NCBI GenBank assembly: GCA_002469605.1
Contig: DKMV01000352.1
Coordinates: 9,659 to 17,829 of the forward strand
Length of the DNA: 8,171 nucleotides
Reading direction: 5' to 3'
From: Leclercia sp. UBA7405
GTDB lineage: Bacteria > Pseudomonadota > Gammaproteobacteria > Enterobacterales > Enterobacteriaceae
The position numbers and the translations under genes are program-made. The number at the start of each line of letters is the position of its first letter. The stretch's first letter is position 1. The notes beneath the pieces were generated by a model that was given only the letters and a program-made list of their open reading frames with translations, searched no databases and was not told where the DNA came from. Positions 1 through 7,107 of the stretch are shown here, one piece after another.

Positions 1-3
1 AGC

Positions 4-25
4 AAATGTGATATAGTTCACACAT
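4..25. promoter_or_regulatory. CRP (cAMP receptor protein) binding site, near consensus
   Basis: The sequence has a perfect TGTGA (7-11) - 6 bp - TCACA (18-22) core, flanked by AAA on the left and CAT on the right. This is very close to the established CRP consensus. The site centre (14.5) is 130 bp upstream of the yjcB start codon, and the window edge hides whatever lies to the left. It could therefore serve yjcB, a divergent gene outside the window, or both. A weak -10-like TGTTAT lies at 53-58, with no good -35 upstream, as is common for activator-dependent promoters. Assignment to a target gene is inference. Confidence 0.7.
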
Positions 26-32
26 ATTATGC

Positions 33-56
33 AACAAGAAACACTGTTTCATTGTT
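33..56. repeat. Imperfect palindrome upstream of yjcB
   Basis: A perfect 13-bp palindrome, GAAACA-C-TGTTTC (38-50), is extended outward by AACAA (33-37) and TTGTT (52-56) with one unpaired A at 51. This gives 11 complementary positions per arm. It lies just downstream of the CRP-like site. It may be an operator for an unidentified dimeric regulator or an RNA hairpin in the yjcB leader. No uridine tract follows, so it does not look like a terminator. Confidence 0.55.
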
Positions 57-144
57 ATGTGTCTGAGCCTGCCGATAGCGCGTTTGCTACCCTCCGTGAG
101 CAACATCGCAATGCCCGGCGGCGGTCATTTCGAGGATAGGTACT

Positions 145-426
145 ATGGCAACCATTACTACCAGCGTTGTGCTTTTACGCTGGCCGCTGTTTAGCGCGGT
201 GCTGATGTTTCTGGCCAGCACGCTGAATATTCAGTTTCGTAAGTCCGATTACGTCGGCCTGGCGGTGATCAGCACCTGCCTGGGCGTGGCGGCAGCCTGC
301 TGGTTTGCTACCGGCCTGTTAGGCATTACGCTTCTGGACGCGGCGACCATCTGGAATAACATGAAAGAGATTATGGTCGAAGCGATGAGCCATACGCCGC
401 CAGACTGGCCAGTGATGTACACCTAG
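145..426 (+). CDS. yjcB: YjcB, small predicted inner-membrane protein
   Basis: This is a 93-residue protein of unknown function. It matches the length and sequence pattern I recall for E. coli YjcB (MAT-TT--VLLRW start, STLNI-FR-SDYVGLAVIS centre, TPP-WP near the end). Two hydrophobic stretches, about residues 14-27 and 37-61, are separated by a short basic/polar loop (QFRKSDY), suggesting two membrane-spanning helices. The C-terminal third (about 66-93) is polar and amphipathic. The ATG at 145 is chosen because GAGGA (132-136) sits 8 bp upstream and the length equals the E. coli protein. The gene converges on ssb and shares a terminator with it. A near-consensus CRP-like site upstream hints at carbon-source control, which is inference. 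The identity is fairly safe; no biochemical role is known to me. Confidence 0.88.
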   Translation: MATITTSVVLLRWPLFSAVLMFLASTLNIQFRKSDYVGLAVISTCLGVAAACWFATGLLGITLLDAATIWNNMKEIMVEAMSHTPPDWPVMYT

Positions 427-435
427 TTCTCTAAA

Positions 436-467
436 TAAAAAACCCGGACCGAAGTCTGGGTTTTTTT
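436..467. terminator. Bidirectional intrinsic terminator between yjcB and ssb
   Basis: The stem AACCCGGAC (441-449) pairs with GTCTGGGTT (454-462), nine pairs with one G-T type wobble, around a 4-base CGAA loop (450-453). An A-rich run (437-442) precedes it and a T run (461-467) follows it, so it gives a uridine tract in both directions. It begins 14 bp after the yjcB stop and ends 22 bp beyond the ssb stop, so it should end both convergent transcripts. Confidence 0.92.
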
Positions 468-489
468 ATGCGTATCGCCGATTTGGTTA

Positions 490-1017
490 TCAGAACGGGA
501 TATCGTCGTCGAAGTCCATCGGCGGTTCGTTAGAAGGTGCCGGCGCGGACTGCTGCTGCGGACGAGACTGCGCGCCGCCGCTGAACTGGTTACCGCCCTG
601 CGGCTGCTGAGGCTGACCCCAGCTACCCTGCTGCTGCTGACCGCCACCTGCCGGTGCGCCGCCGCCCTGACGGCCGCCCAGCATCTGCATGGTGCCGCCC
701 ACGTTCACCACCACTTCAGTGGTGTACTTTTCCTGACCGGACTGATCGGTCCATTTGCGGGTGCGCAGCTGGCCTTCGATATAGACCTGAGAACCTTTAC
801 GCAGATATTCACCGGCTACTTCTGCCAGTTTGCCAAACAGCACAACGCGGTGCCATTCGGTCTGCTCTTTCATCTCACCGGTCGCTTTATCACGCCAGGA
901 TTCGGAGGTAGCCAGCGTAATGTTGGCAACTGCACCACCACTCGGCATGTAGCGTACTTCCGGGTCCTGGCCCAGATTACCGACGAGAATCACCTTGTTT
1001 ACGCCTCTGCTGGCCAT
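490..1017 (-). CDS. ssb: Single-stranded DNA-binding protein SSB
   Basis: SSB coats single-stranded DNA as a homotetramer in replication, repair and recombination and recruits partner enzymes through its C-terminal tip. The 175-residue product has the N-terminal OB fold (about 1-115) almost identical to E. coli SSB, including the DNA-stacking aromatics W41, W55, F61 and W89 and the tetramer-interface H56. A disordered Gly/Gln/Pro linker follows (about 116-165), then the acidic tip MDFDDDIPF. The linker differs from my recollection of the 178-residue E. coli protein and holds a QQQQ run. The ATG at 1015-1017 is chosen over an in-frame upstream codon because AGGAG (1026-1030) lies 8 bp before it and it gives the canonical MASRGVNKV start. 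The gene is divergent from uvrA and shares its LexA box. Confidence 0.98.
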   Translation of the reverse strand: MASRGVNKVILVGNLGQDPEVRYMPSGGAVANITLATSESWRDKATGEMKEQTEWHRVVLFGKLAEVAGEYLRKGSQVYIEGQLRTRKWTDQSGQEKYTTEVVVNVGGTMQMLGGRQGGGAPAGGGQQQQGSWGQPQQPQGGNQFSGGAQSRPQQQSAPAPSNEPPMDFDDDIPF

Positions 1018-1046
1018 GATCGTGTCTCCTGAAAACATTTCTTAAT

Positions 1047-1075
1047 AGTGTAAACGCGCGAGTGTACCATTTCCA
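1047..1075 (-). promoter_or_regulatory. Candidate ssb proximal promoter
   Basis: On the minus strand TGGAAA (1070-1075, 4/6 to the -35 consensus) and TACACT (1047-1052, 4/6 to the -10 consensus) are separated by exactly 17 bp, about 30 bp upstream of the ssb start codon. E. coli ssb is known to have several promoters, only one of them LexA-controlled; this would be a constitutive one. Both hexamers are imperfect, so this is tentative. Confidence 0.35.
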
Positions 1076-1162
1076 TGCGACATTTTGATAGTTGCGTGGC
1101 ATCTTCCACTCGTCGTTCGCGACCAGACATTGTTGCACACATCCGCAGAAGTTGCATTCCAA

Positions 1163-1182
1163 TACTGTATATCCAGACAGGT
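1163..1182. promoter_or_regulatory. LexA operator (SOS box) shared by uvrA and ssb
   Basis: TACTGTATATCCAGACAGGT contains the invariant CTG (1165-1167) - 10 bp - CAG (1178-1180) of LexA operators, with an AT-rich left half close to consensus and a more diverged right half. It lies between the divergent ssb and uvrA genes, where E. coli has its known shared SOS box, and covers the expected -35 zone of the uvrA promoter. LexA binding here should repress uvrA and at least one ssb promoter until RecA filaments trigger LexA self-cleavage. Confidence 0.93.
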
Positions 1183-1189
1183 TAATTTG

Positions 1190-1198
1190 TGTCATAAT
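1190..1198 (+). promoter_or_regulatory. uvrA promoter, extended -10
   Basis: TG-T-CATAAT (1190-1198) is an extended -10 element whose hexamer matches consensus at 5 of 6 positions. No good -35 hexamer is seen 16-18 bp upstream, where the sequence is occupied by the LexA box. The extended TGn motif would compensate for this. Transcription would begin near 1205, leaving a leader of about 60 nt before the uvrA ATG. Confidence 0.6.
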
Positions 1199-1267
1199 TA
1201 GCCGTTTCTGCCGGTTGTCCTTCAAACAAACCAGGCATTCCGTGTATCTACCTACCGGGAAAGGTGA

Positions 1268-4090
1268 ATGGATAAGATCGAAGTTAGGGGCGCCCGCACC
1301 CACAATCTCAAAAATATTAATCTCGTCATCCCACGCGACAAGCTGATCGTCGTCACCGGGCTGTCGGGTTCTGGCAAATCCTCACTGGCTTTCGACACCC
1401 TGTATGCCGAAGGGCAGCGTCGCTATGTTGAATCGCTCTCTGCCTATGCGCGCCAGTTTCTGTCGCTGATGGAAAAGCCGGACGTTGACCACATCGAAGG
1501 GTTATCGCCGGCCATCTCTATCGAACAGAAATCGACCTCACACAACCCACGCTCTACGGTGGGGACCATCACCGAAATCCATGACTACCTGCGCCTGCTG
1601 TATGCCCGCGTAGGCGAGCCGCGCTGCCCGGATCACGACGTGCCGCTGGCGGCACAGACCGTCAGCCAGATGGTGGATAACGTGCTGGCGCAGCCGGAAG
1701 GCAAACGCCTGATGCTGCTGGCGCCGATCATTAAAGAGCGCAAAGGCGAGCACACTAAAACGCTGGAGAACCTGGCAAGCCAGGGTTACATCCGCGCCCG
1801 TATCGACGGCGAAGTGTGCGATCTGTCGGATCCGCCGAAGCTGGAGCTGCAAAAGAAACACACCATCGAAGTGGTAATCGACCGCTTTAAAGTGCGTGAC
1901 GACATGGCAACGCGTCTGGCCGAGTCCTTTGAGACCGCGCTGGAGCTCTCCGGCGGCACCGCCGTGGTGGCGGATATGGACGACAGCAAAGTGGAAGAGC
2001 TGCTCTTCTCCGCCAACTTTGCCTGCCCGATCTGCGGCTACAGCATGCGCGAGCTGGAACCTCGTCTGTTCTCGTTCAACAACCCGGCGGGCGCCTGCCC
2101 GACCTGTGACGGCCTGGGCGTGCAGCAATATTTCGATCCGGATCGCGTGATCCAGAACCCCGAGCTGTCGCTGTCCGGCGGCGCGATCCGCGGCTGGGAT
2201 CGCCGTAACTTCTACTACTTCCAGATGCTGAAATCGCTGGCGGATCACTATAAGTTTGACGTCGAAGCCCCCTGGGCGAGCCTGAGCGCAACGGTGCACA
2301 AAGTGGTGCTGTTTGGTTCCGGTAAAGAGAACATTGAATTCAAATACATGAACGATCGCGGCGATACATCCGTGCGTCGTCATCCGTTTGAAGGGGTGCT
2401 GCATAACATGGAGCGCCGCTATAAAGAGACCGAATCCAGCGCGGTGCGCGAGGATCTGGCGAAGTTTATCAGCAACCGCTCCTGCGCCACCTGCGACGGC
2501 ACCCGCCTGCGTCGCGAAGCGCGCCACGTCTATGTGGAGAATACGCCGCTGCCGACCATCTCAGACATGAGCATCGGCCACGCGATGGACTTCTTCAATA
2601 ACCTGAAGCTCTCCGGCCAGCGGGCACAAATTGCTGAGAAAGTTCTGAAAGAGATTGGCGATCGCCTGAAGTTTCTGGTCAACGTCGGCCTGAACTACCT
2701 GACCCTTTCCCGCTCCGCAGAGACCCTCTCCGGCGGTGAAGCCCAGCGTATCCGTCTGGCAAGCCAGATTGGCGCCGGCCTGGTGGGCGTGATGTACGTG
2801 CTGGATGAGCCCTCTATCGGCCTGCATCAGCGCGATAACGAACGCCTGCTCGGCACCCTGGTACACCTGCGCGATCTCGGTAACACGGTGATTGTGGTGG
2901 AGCACGATGAAGACGCTATCCGCGCCGCTGACCACGTGATCGACATCGGTCCCGGCGCTGGCGTGCACGGCGGCCAGGTCGTGGCAGAGGGGCCGCTGGA
3001 TGCCATTATGGCGGTGCCTGAGTCCCTTACCGGCCAGTACATGAGCGGTAAACGCAAGATTGAGGTGCCGAAACAGCGCGTACCCGCTAACCCGGAAAAA
3101 GTGCTGAAGCTGACCGGCGCGCGCGGCAACAACCTGAAAGATGTCACCTTAACGCTGCCGGTCGGCCTGTTTACCTGTATTACCGGCGTATCCGGTTCCG
3201 GTAAATCGACGCTGATTAACGATACCCTGTTCCCGATTGCCCAGACCCAGCTGAACGGGGCGACGCTGGCCGAGCCGGCGCCTTACCGTGATATCACGGG
3301 CCTTGAGCACTTCGACAAGGTGATCGATATCGACCAGAGCCCGATTGGCCGTACCCCGCGCTCCAACCCGGCGACCTATACCGGCGTCTTCACGCCCGTA
3401 CGTGAACTCTTTGCCGGCGTGCCGGAGTCCCGTTCGCGCGGCTATACGCCAGGACGTTTCAGCTTTAACGTGCGCGGCGGCCGCTGCGAAGCCTGTCAGG
3501 GCGATGGCGTGATTAAAGTCGAGATGCACTTCCTGCCGGATATCTACGTGCCGTGCGATCAGTGCAAAGGCAAACGCTATAACCGTGAAACGCTGGAGAT
3601 TAAATACAAAGGCAAGACGATCCACGAAGTGCTGGATATGACCATCGAAGAGGCGCGTGAGTTCTTTGATGCGGTGCCTGCGCTGGCGCGTAAGCTACAG
3701 ACCCTGATGGACGTGGGCCTGACCTATATCCGCCTGGGGCAGTCGGCCACTACCCTGTCGGGCGGGGAGGCGCAGCGCGTGAAGCTGGCGCGTGAGCTCT
3801 CTAAACGCGGCACCGGCCAGACGCTCTACATTCTGGATGAGCCCACCACCGGTCTGCACTTTGCCGATATCCAGCAGCTGCTGGAAGTTCTGCACCAGCT
3901 GCGCGACCAGGGCAACACCATAGTGGTGATTGAGCACAACCTTGACGTGATTAAAACCGCGGACTGGATTGTCGATCTCGGCCCGGAAGGCGGCAGCGGC
4001 GGCGGGGAAATCCTCGTTTCCGGTACGCCGGAGACGGTGGCAGAGTGCGAAGCCTCGCACACCGCCCGCTTCCTCAAACCAATGCTGTAA
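1268..4090 (+). CDS. uvrA: UvrABC excinuclease subunit A, damage-recognition ATPase
   Basis: UvrA dimers find distorted DNA and load UvrB in nucleotide excision repair in the cytoplasm. The 940-residue product has the E. coli length and is nearly collinear with it. Both ATPase modules are intact: Walker [10 protein letters not shown] at 31-39 (K37) and GVSGSGKST at 640-648 (K646); ABC signatures LSGGE at 487-491 and 830-834; Walker B LDEP with D513/E514 and D857/E858. Cysteines C253/C256/C277/C280 and C740/C743/C763/C766 form the two zinc modules, and a further CATC pair (C406/C409) is present. The ATG at 1268 is preceded by GGGA (1257-1260) at 7 bp. The gene is under a LexA box and an extended -10 promoter. 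Its stop is 3 bp from the stop of convergent yjbR, so its transcript must run into antisense yjbR sequence. Confidence 0.99.
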   Translation: MDKIEVRGARTHNLKNINLVIPRDKLIVVTGLSGSGKSSLAFDTLYAEGQRRYVESLSAYARQFLSLMEKPDVDHIEGLSPAISIEQKSTSHNPRSTVGTITEIHDYLRLLYARVGEPRCPDHDVPLAAQTVSQMVDNVLAQPEGKRLMLLAPIIKERKGEHTKTLENLASQGYIRARIDGEVCDLSDPPKLELQKKHTIEVVIDRFKVRDDMATRLAESFETALELSGGTAVVADMDDSKVEELLFSANFACPICGYSMRELEPRLFSFNNPAGACPTCDGLGVQQYFDPDRVIQNPELSLSGGAIRGWDRRNFYYFQMLKSLADHYKFDVEAPWASLSATVHKVVLFGSGKENIEFKYMNDRGDTSVRRHPFEGVLHNMERRYKETESSAVREDLAKFISNRSCATCDGTRLRREARHVYVENTPLPTISDMSIGHAMDFFNNLKLSGQRAQIAEKVLKEIGDRLKFLVNVGLNYLTLSRSAETLSGGEAQRIRLASQIGAGLVGVMYVLDEPSIGLHQRDNERLLGTLVHLRDLGNTVIVVEHDEDAIRAADHVIDIGPGAGVHGGQVVAEGPLDAIMAVPESLTGQYMSGKRKIEVPKQRVPANPEKVLKLTGARGNNLKDVTLTLPVGLFTCITGVSGSGKSTLINDTLFPIAQTQLNGATLAEPAPYRDITGLEHFDKVIDIDQSPIGRTPRSNPATYTGVFTPVRELFAGVPESRSRGYTPGRFSFNVRGGRCEACQGDGVIKVEMHFLPDIYVPCDQCKGKRYNRETLEIKYKGKTIHEVLDMTIEEAREFFDAVPALARKLQTLMDVGLTYIRLGQSATTLSGGEAQRVKLARELSKRGTGQTLYILDEPTTGLHFADIQQLLEVLHQLRDQGNTIVVIEHNLDVIKTADWIVDLGPEGGSGGGEILVSGTPETVAECEASHTARFLKPML

Positions 4091-4093
4091 TCG

Positions 4094-4447
4094 TCACACC
4101 GAAAGCTGCTGCCGGGTGGTTTCTGGCAGCAGCGCTACCGCCTGCTGATATGAGGCGTCCACAAGGTAGTAAATCTGCGAGTCCGGCAGCGAACCGTCAA
4201 GATAGACCGTGCTCCAGTGCGCTTTATTCAGATGCTGGCTCGGGCGTACGTCGGTATGCTGCTGACGCAGCAGATCCGCCAGCTCCGGGCTGGTTTTCAG
4301 CGCCGCCGCCGGGCGGCCTTCCACCTCTTTCACCATCGCAAACAGCACGTCGGCCACCTTGATCTGCGTTGCTTTCCAGTCGCTATGGACGCTCTGCTCC
4401 GCGCCGTTTTTGTTCATGCAGTATTGCAGTATCTCCGAAATGGTCAT
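4094..4447 (-). CDS. yjbR: YjbR, MmcQ/YjbR family protein with CyaY-like fold
   Basis: This is a 117-residue protein of the MmcQ/YjbR family. E. coli YjbR (118 residues in my recollection) has a CyaY-like fold related to double-wing DNA-binding proteins, but its cellular role is not established. Recognisable blocks are [10 protein letters not shown] (1-10), the charged region around DWKATQIKV (23-31), KTSPEL (51-56) and the conserved NKAHWSTVYLDGSLPD (74-89). The C-terminal tail (TTRQQLSV) differs from E. coli. The ATG at 4445-4447 is preferred to in-frame upstream codons because it restores the family N-terminus, follows an AAGGGGA ribosome site, and overlaps the yjbQ stop by one base (TGATG), implying translational coupling with yjbQ. 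It ends 3 bp from the uvrA stop. Confidence 0.93.
   Translation of the reverse strand: MTISEILQYCMNKNGAEQSVHSDWKATQIKVADVLFAMVKEVEGRPAAALKTSPELADLLRQQHTDVRPSQHLNKAHWSTVYLDGSLPDSQIYYLVDASYQQAVALLPETTRQQLSV
4105..4133. repeat. Inverted repeat at the yjbR 3' end, possible weak terminator
   Basis: GCTGCTGCC (4105-4113) and GGCAGCAGC (4125-4133) form a perfect 9-bp GC-rich inverted repeat with an 11-base loop, inside the last codons of yjbR and 14 bp past the uvrA stop. On the minus strand it is followed only by TTTC, and on the plus strand by no T run. It is therefore a poor intrinsic terminator, though it may pause or end uvrA or yjbR transcripts or protect their 3' ends. It may also be a by-product of Gln and Leu codons. 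Confidence 0.45.
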
Positions 4448-4866
4448 CACTCTTCCCCTTGTAGCGTTGCGATAATAGTGCGCGAACCGCCATGGATACG
4501 ATGTTCTCCCAGCCAGATCCCCTGCCACGTGCCCAGCTGAAGCCGCCCTTTCTGGACGGGAAGCAGCAGCGAGACGCCCATCAGCGAGGATTTAATATGC
4601 GACGGCATATCGTCCTCTCCTTCATAGTCGTGCTCGTAAGGGGCACTATCCGGAACGGTTTTAAGAAAATGGCGTTCCATATCGGAACGCACCGTCGGAT
4701 CGCAGTTTTCATTCAGGGTGAGAGACGCGGATGTGTGTTGCAAAAGCAGATGCAGCAGGCCAACCCTGACGCGCAAGAGCTCATGTAGCTGGCCGAGGAG
4801 TTCATCCGTTACCAGATGAAAGCCGCGGGGTTTCGCGCTTAATTTCAGGGTTTGCTGATACCACAT
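4447..4866 (-). CDS. yjbQ: YjbQ, UPF0047 family, secondary thiamine phosphate synthase activity
   Basis: The 139-residue product belongs to the UPF0047/YjbQ family, small single-domain proteins. E. coli YjbQ has been reported to provide a weak thiamine phosphate synthase activity in vivo, but its main role is unclear. Family landmarks are present: [18 protein letters not shown] (37-54), [10 protein letters not shown] (85-94) and the C-terminal [12 protein letters not shown] (112-123), whose His/Glu/Asn residues cluster in the presumed active site. It has one extra C-terminal Glu compared with my memory of the 138-residue E. coli protein. The ATG at 4864-4866 follows GGAG at 6 bp. The stop overlaps the yjbR start by one base, so the two form a coupled pair. 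I see no convincing promoter in the 132-bp gap to aphA; partial read-through from aphA is possible. Confidence 0.95.
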   Translation of the reverse strand: MWYQQTLKLSAKPRGFHLVTDELLGQLHELLRVRVGLLHLLLQHTSASLTLNENCDPTVRSDMERHFLKTVPDSAPYEHDYEGEDDMPSHIKSSLMGVSLLLPVQKGRLQLGTWQGIWLGEHRIHGGSRTIIATLQGEE

Positions 4867-4947
4867 GTCTTGCTCCGCACTTGATGAAATGTCTTTCTAA
4901 GTGTGCAGCAATACGAGAAAAGGTAAAACCCGATGCGTCCGTTTTGC

Positions 4948-4992
4948 TTAAAAAATAACCTGGACGCCCCCGGCATCGCGATGATGCCGGAG
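4948..4992 (-). terminator. Probable aphA terminator hairpin
   Basis: CCGGCATC (4970-4977) and GATGCCGG (4983-4990) form a perfect 8-bp stem around a 5-base loop, extendable to 10 pairs on the minus strand with one G-U pair (4968/4992). It begins 6 bp downstream of the aphA stop. A six-base T run on the minus strand (A run 4950-4955) comes about 10 nt after the stem rather than directly after it, so termination may be incomplete. A second, weaker arm pair GCGTCC (4935-4940) and GGACGC (4962-4967) overlaps this region. Confidence 0.6.
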
Positions 4993-4998
4993 CGGAGA

Positions 4999-5712
4999 TC
5001 AGTACTCTGAGTTAACGATCACCTCTTCGCCAAACTGGCCCGCCATCGGCAGGGGGCGATAGGTGGAGTTCGACGCCCGCAGGATGCGGATCCCTCTGGC
5101 ACCCACCTCGCGCGCCGCCGCGATGTCATTGTCGGAATCCCCGTAGAAGATCTTGATCCCTTTTTGCTGCAACCACTGGGTTTTGCTGTTTTGCCCGGGC
5201 TCGTCGCCCGCGAAAATCACCGGGTGCATGTTAGCGGCCGGAATAGCAAACAGGCCCTGCAGCGTTTTGGAGACGGTTTCAGTTTTGGTCTGGCTGCGGC
5301 CGGTGATGAAGTAAATGCTGTCCCCGCGCTTTACGTGCATGTCGATCAGCGAGCGGGCCACCTCTTTCGGGATGCTGAACTCGTCCCAGCCGTTGTTCAT
5401 CTTCTCCCAGAAGGCGGGGTTTTTCAGATAATCCTCACTCCCGGGCGAAAAGGTCTCTTTACCGCGCCAGAAGCCCGGGCTTGAGAAGAGTACGGTGTCG
5501 TCGATATCAAAGCCGACGGCCATCGGCGGGCGGCCCAGCAGGCTGTTTTCTATTTGTCCCACCGAGACCCAGTGAATGGGCGCCTGTTCGGCCAGTTTCG
5601 CCACCGTGGTACCTTCGTACAACGGCGTGGGGGCGGAAGCGCGGGCAACGACGGAACCACTGAGCGTGAACAATAAGCAGGCGGCGCTGAGCGCCAGTGT
5701 GATCTTGCGCAT
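4999..5712 (-). CDS. aphA: AphA, periplasmic class B acid phosphatase/phosphotransferase
   Basis: AphA is a secreted, metal-dependent, non-specific acid phosphatase of the class B (HAD-like, DDDD) family that dephosphorylates nucleotides and other organic phosphomonoesters in the periplasm, helping nucleoside uptake. The 237-residue precursor equals the E. coli length. Residues 1-25 form a Sec signal peptide (basic MRK, hydrophobic core, ARA then cleavage before SAP). The catalytic motif FDIDDTVLF has nucleophile D69 and D71 (mature D44/D46). ITGRS is the second motif, and GDSDND carries metal ligand D192 (mature D167). The C-terminus [11 protein letters not shown] is conserved. The ATG at 5710-5712 follows AGGGG (5718-5722) at 5 bp. 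The gene stands alone, with its own hairpin downstream and palindromes upstream. Confidence 0.97.
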   Translation of the reverse strand: MRKITLALSAACLLFTLSGSVVARASAPTPLYEGTTVAKLAEQAPIHWVSVGQIENSLLGRPPMAVGFDIDDTVLFSSPGFWRGKETFSPGSEDYLKNPAFWEKMNNGWDEFSIPKEVARSLIDMHVKRGDSIYFITGRSQTKTETVSKTLQGLFAIPAANMHPVIFAGDEPGQNSKTQWLQQKGIKIFYGDSDNDIAAAREVGARGIRILRASNSTYRPLPMAGQFGEEVIVNSEY

Positions 5713-5720
5713 GTTTTCCC

Positions 5721-5732
5721 CTGAATATTCAG
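5721..5732. repeat. 12-bp perfect palindrome touching the aphA ribosome-binding site
   Basis: CTGAATATTCAG is a perfect palindrome whose last two bases on the minus strand are shared with the AGGGG Shine-Dalgarno sequence (5718-5722) of aphA. In the transcript it could fold as a small CUGA/UCAG hairpin next to the ribosome site; as DNA it could be an operator. It is not a LexA box, because the CTG-CAG spacing is 6 rather than 10. Function is unknown. Confidence 0.4.
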
Positions 5733-5757
5733 TCTGTTGTTCTTATGATGTGCGTGG

Positions 5758-5780
5758 ATGGTCAAAATATTTTCGACCAT
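5758..5780. repeat. 23-bp near-perfect AT-centred palindrome upstream of aphA
   Basis: The arms ATGGTC (5758-5763) and GACCAT (5775-5780) flank a second palindrome AAAATATTTT (5764-5773), with a single unmatched C at 5774. It lies 46-68 bp upstream of the aphA start codon, within the likely promoter region. On the minus strand the inner right arm contains TTGACC, 5/6 to a -35 hexamer, but no good -10 follows at 16-18 bp. It could be an operator covering the aphA promoter; no known consensus was matched with confidence. Confidence 0.5.
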
Positions 5781-5856
5781 AACCCCAGCGGCAGAGGAAT
5801 GAAAGGCGAAATTCCAGATTGTTCATAGAAAAGGGTAATGATCACACTTCAGAACT

Positions 5857-5877
5857 GCCCCCTGCGAACGAGGGGGC
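5857..5877 (-). terminator. GC-rich hairpin downstream of tyrB
   Basis: GCCCCCT (5857-5863) and AGGGGGC (5871-5877) form a perfect 7-bp stem with a 7-base loop, starting 16 bp after the tyrB stop on the minus strand. No T run follows (the next bases are AGTTCT), so it is at best a weak or Rho-assisted terminator, or a 3'-end stabilising hairpin for the tyrB mRNA. Confidence 0.5.
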
Positions 5878-5893
5878 GGATGCTAGTAAGTAC

Positions 5894-7087
5894 TTACATT
5901 ACAGCAGCAAAGGCCTGCGCCACGCGCTGTACGTTATGGGTATTTAATCCGGCCACGCACATGCGGCCGCTGGCGATCAGGTAGACGCCAAACTCGTCGC
6001 GCAGGCGATCCACCTGGGCCGCGCTCAGGCCGGTATAGCTGAACATGCCGCGCTGCTTAAGCAGGTAGTCAAAGTTATGGCCCGGTACCGCCTCTTTCAG
6101 CACCTCCACCAGCGCCTGACGCATCGCCAGAATACGCTCGCGCATCGCCTCCACTTCGGCAAGCCAGCTCGCCTTAAGCGCGGCATCACCCAATACGGTG
6201 GCGACAACCTGCGCGCCAAAGGCCGGCGGGCTGGAGTAGATCCGGCGCACGGTAGCCTTCAGCTGGCCCAGCACGCGGCCTGCCGCTTCCTCGTCTTCGC
6301 AGATAACCGAGAGGCCACCTACGCGTTCGCCATAGAGGGAGAAGATTTTAGAGAATGAGTTGCTGACCAGGGCCGGCAGCCCGGCGCTGGCAATGGCGCG
6401 AATGGCGTAGGCGTCCTCTTCCATACCCGCGCCAAAGCCCTGGTAGGCGATGTCGAGGAACGGGATGAGGTTGCGCGCTTTCAGCACCTCAATAACCGCA
6501 TCCCACTGGTCGTTGGTCAGGTCGGCGCCGGTCGGGTTATGGCAGCACGGATGCAGCAGCACAATGCTGCGTTCCGGCAGGGTGTTCAGCTTTTCCAGCA
6601 GCGCGGCAACGCGCACGCCGTTGGTTTCGGTATCAAACCACGGATAGGTGTCGACCTTAAAGCCTGCCCCTTCGAAGATGGCAACGTGGTTCTCCCAGGT
6701 CGGGTCGCTGACCCACACGCCGGAGCCCGGGAAATATTTTTTCAGGAAATCAGCGCCCACCTTCAGCGCACCGGAGCCGCCCAGCGTCTGGATAGTCGCT
6801 ACTCGTTTAGCCTGCAGTACCGGGTGATCGGCCCCGAACAGCAGCGGCGCAACGGTGTTGCGATAGCTGTTCAGCCCTTCCATCGGCAGATAGAGCGAGG
6901 CGCCGTGCGGCGTGGCATTAAGCCGCGCTTCGGCTTCCGCTACGGCCTTCAGCTTTGGAATGATGCCGTCTTCGTTGTAATAAAGACCGATGCTCAGGTT
7001 TACTTTGTCGCTGCGTGGATCTTCTTTAAAACGCTCCATTAAGGAGAGGATGGGGTCGCCGGCGTAGGCGTCAACGTTCTGGAACAC
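5894..7087 (-). CDS. tyrB: TyrB, aromatic-amino-acid aminotransferase
   Basis: TyrB is a cytoplasmic, PLP-dependent class I aminotransferase catalysing the last step of tyrosine and phenylalanine synthesis (from 4-hydroxyphenylpyruvate or phenylpyruvate with glutamate) and contributing to leucine and aspartate formation. The 397-residue product matches the E. coli length. The PLP-binding lysine is K247 in [17 protein letters not shown]. Expected cofactor and substrate residues are W131, N184 (HNPTG), D212, Y215, R255 and R375 (SGRMCVAG). The start is GTG at 7085-7087, as in E. coli. It gives the family N-terminus (M)[11 protein letters not shown] and has GGAG (7097-7100) 9 bp upstream, whereas the longer in-frame TTG at 7127-7129 would overlap the likely promoter. 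A candidate promoter and a weak TyrR-like box lie upstream. The cofactor fold is certain, and specificity follows from similarity and position beside alr. Confidence 0.97.
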   Translation of the reverse strand: MFQNVDAYAGDPILSLMERFKEDPRSDKVNLSIGLYYNEDGIIPKLKAVAEAEARLNATPHGASLYLPMEGLNSYRNTVAPLLFGADHPVLQAKRVATIQTLGGSGALKVGADFLKKYFPGSGVWVSDPTWENHVAIFEGAGFKVDTYPWFDTETNGVRVAALLEKLNTLPERSIVLLHPCCHNPTGADLTNDQWDAVIEVLKARNLIPFLDIAYQGFGAGMEEDAYAIRAIASAGLPALVSNSFSKIFSLYGERVGGLSVICEDEEAAGRVLGQLKATVRRIYSSPPAFGAQVVATVLGDAALKASWLAEVEAMRERILAMRQALVEVLKEAVPGHNFDYLLKQRGMFSYTGLSAAQVDRLRDEFGVYLIASGRMCVAGLNTHNVQRVAQAFAAVM

Positions 7088-7107
7088 GCGATGGTTCTCC
7101 GGATATC

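Noticed and set aside
1018..1038. Seven-residue N-terminal extension of SSB (MFSGDTI)
   Set aside because: It would place the ribosome site AGGAG inside the coding region; the MASRGV start is canonical.
1538..2527. 329-codon open frame on the minus strand within uvrA
   Set aside because: It is fully antisense to a highly conserved gene and its His/Ala/Val/Gln-rich translation is typical of a shadow frame in GC-rich coding DNA. No family was recognised.
3149..4060. Antisense open frames of 158 and 121 codons in the 3' half of uvrA
   Set aside because: They mirror uvrA codons, and their composition and overlap are those of shadow frames. uvrA itself is intact.
4448..4528. 27-residue N-terminal extension of YjbR
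   Set aside because: It would overlap yjbQ deeply, and the ATG at 4445-4447 has its own ribosome site and restores the family N-terminus.
6539..7042. 167-codon plus-strand frame inside tyrB
   Set aside because: It is antisense to conserved tyrB codons, with no family motif.
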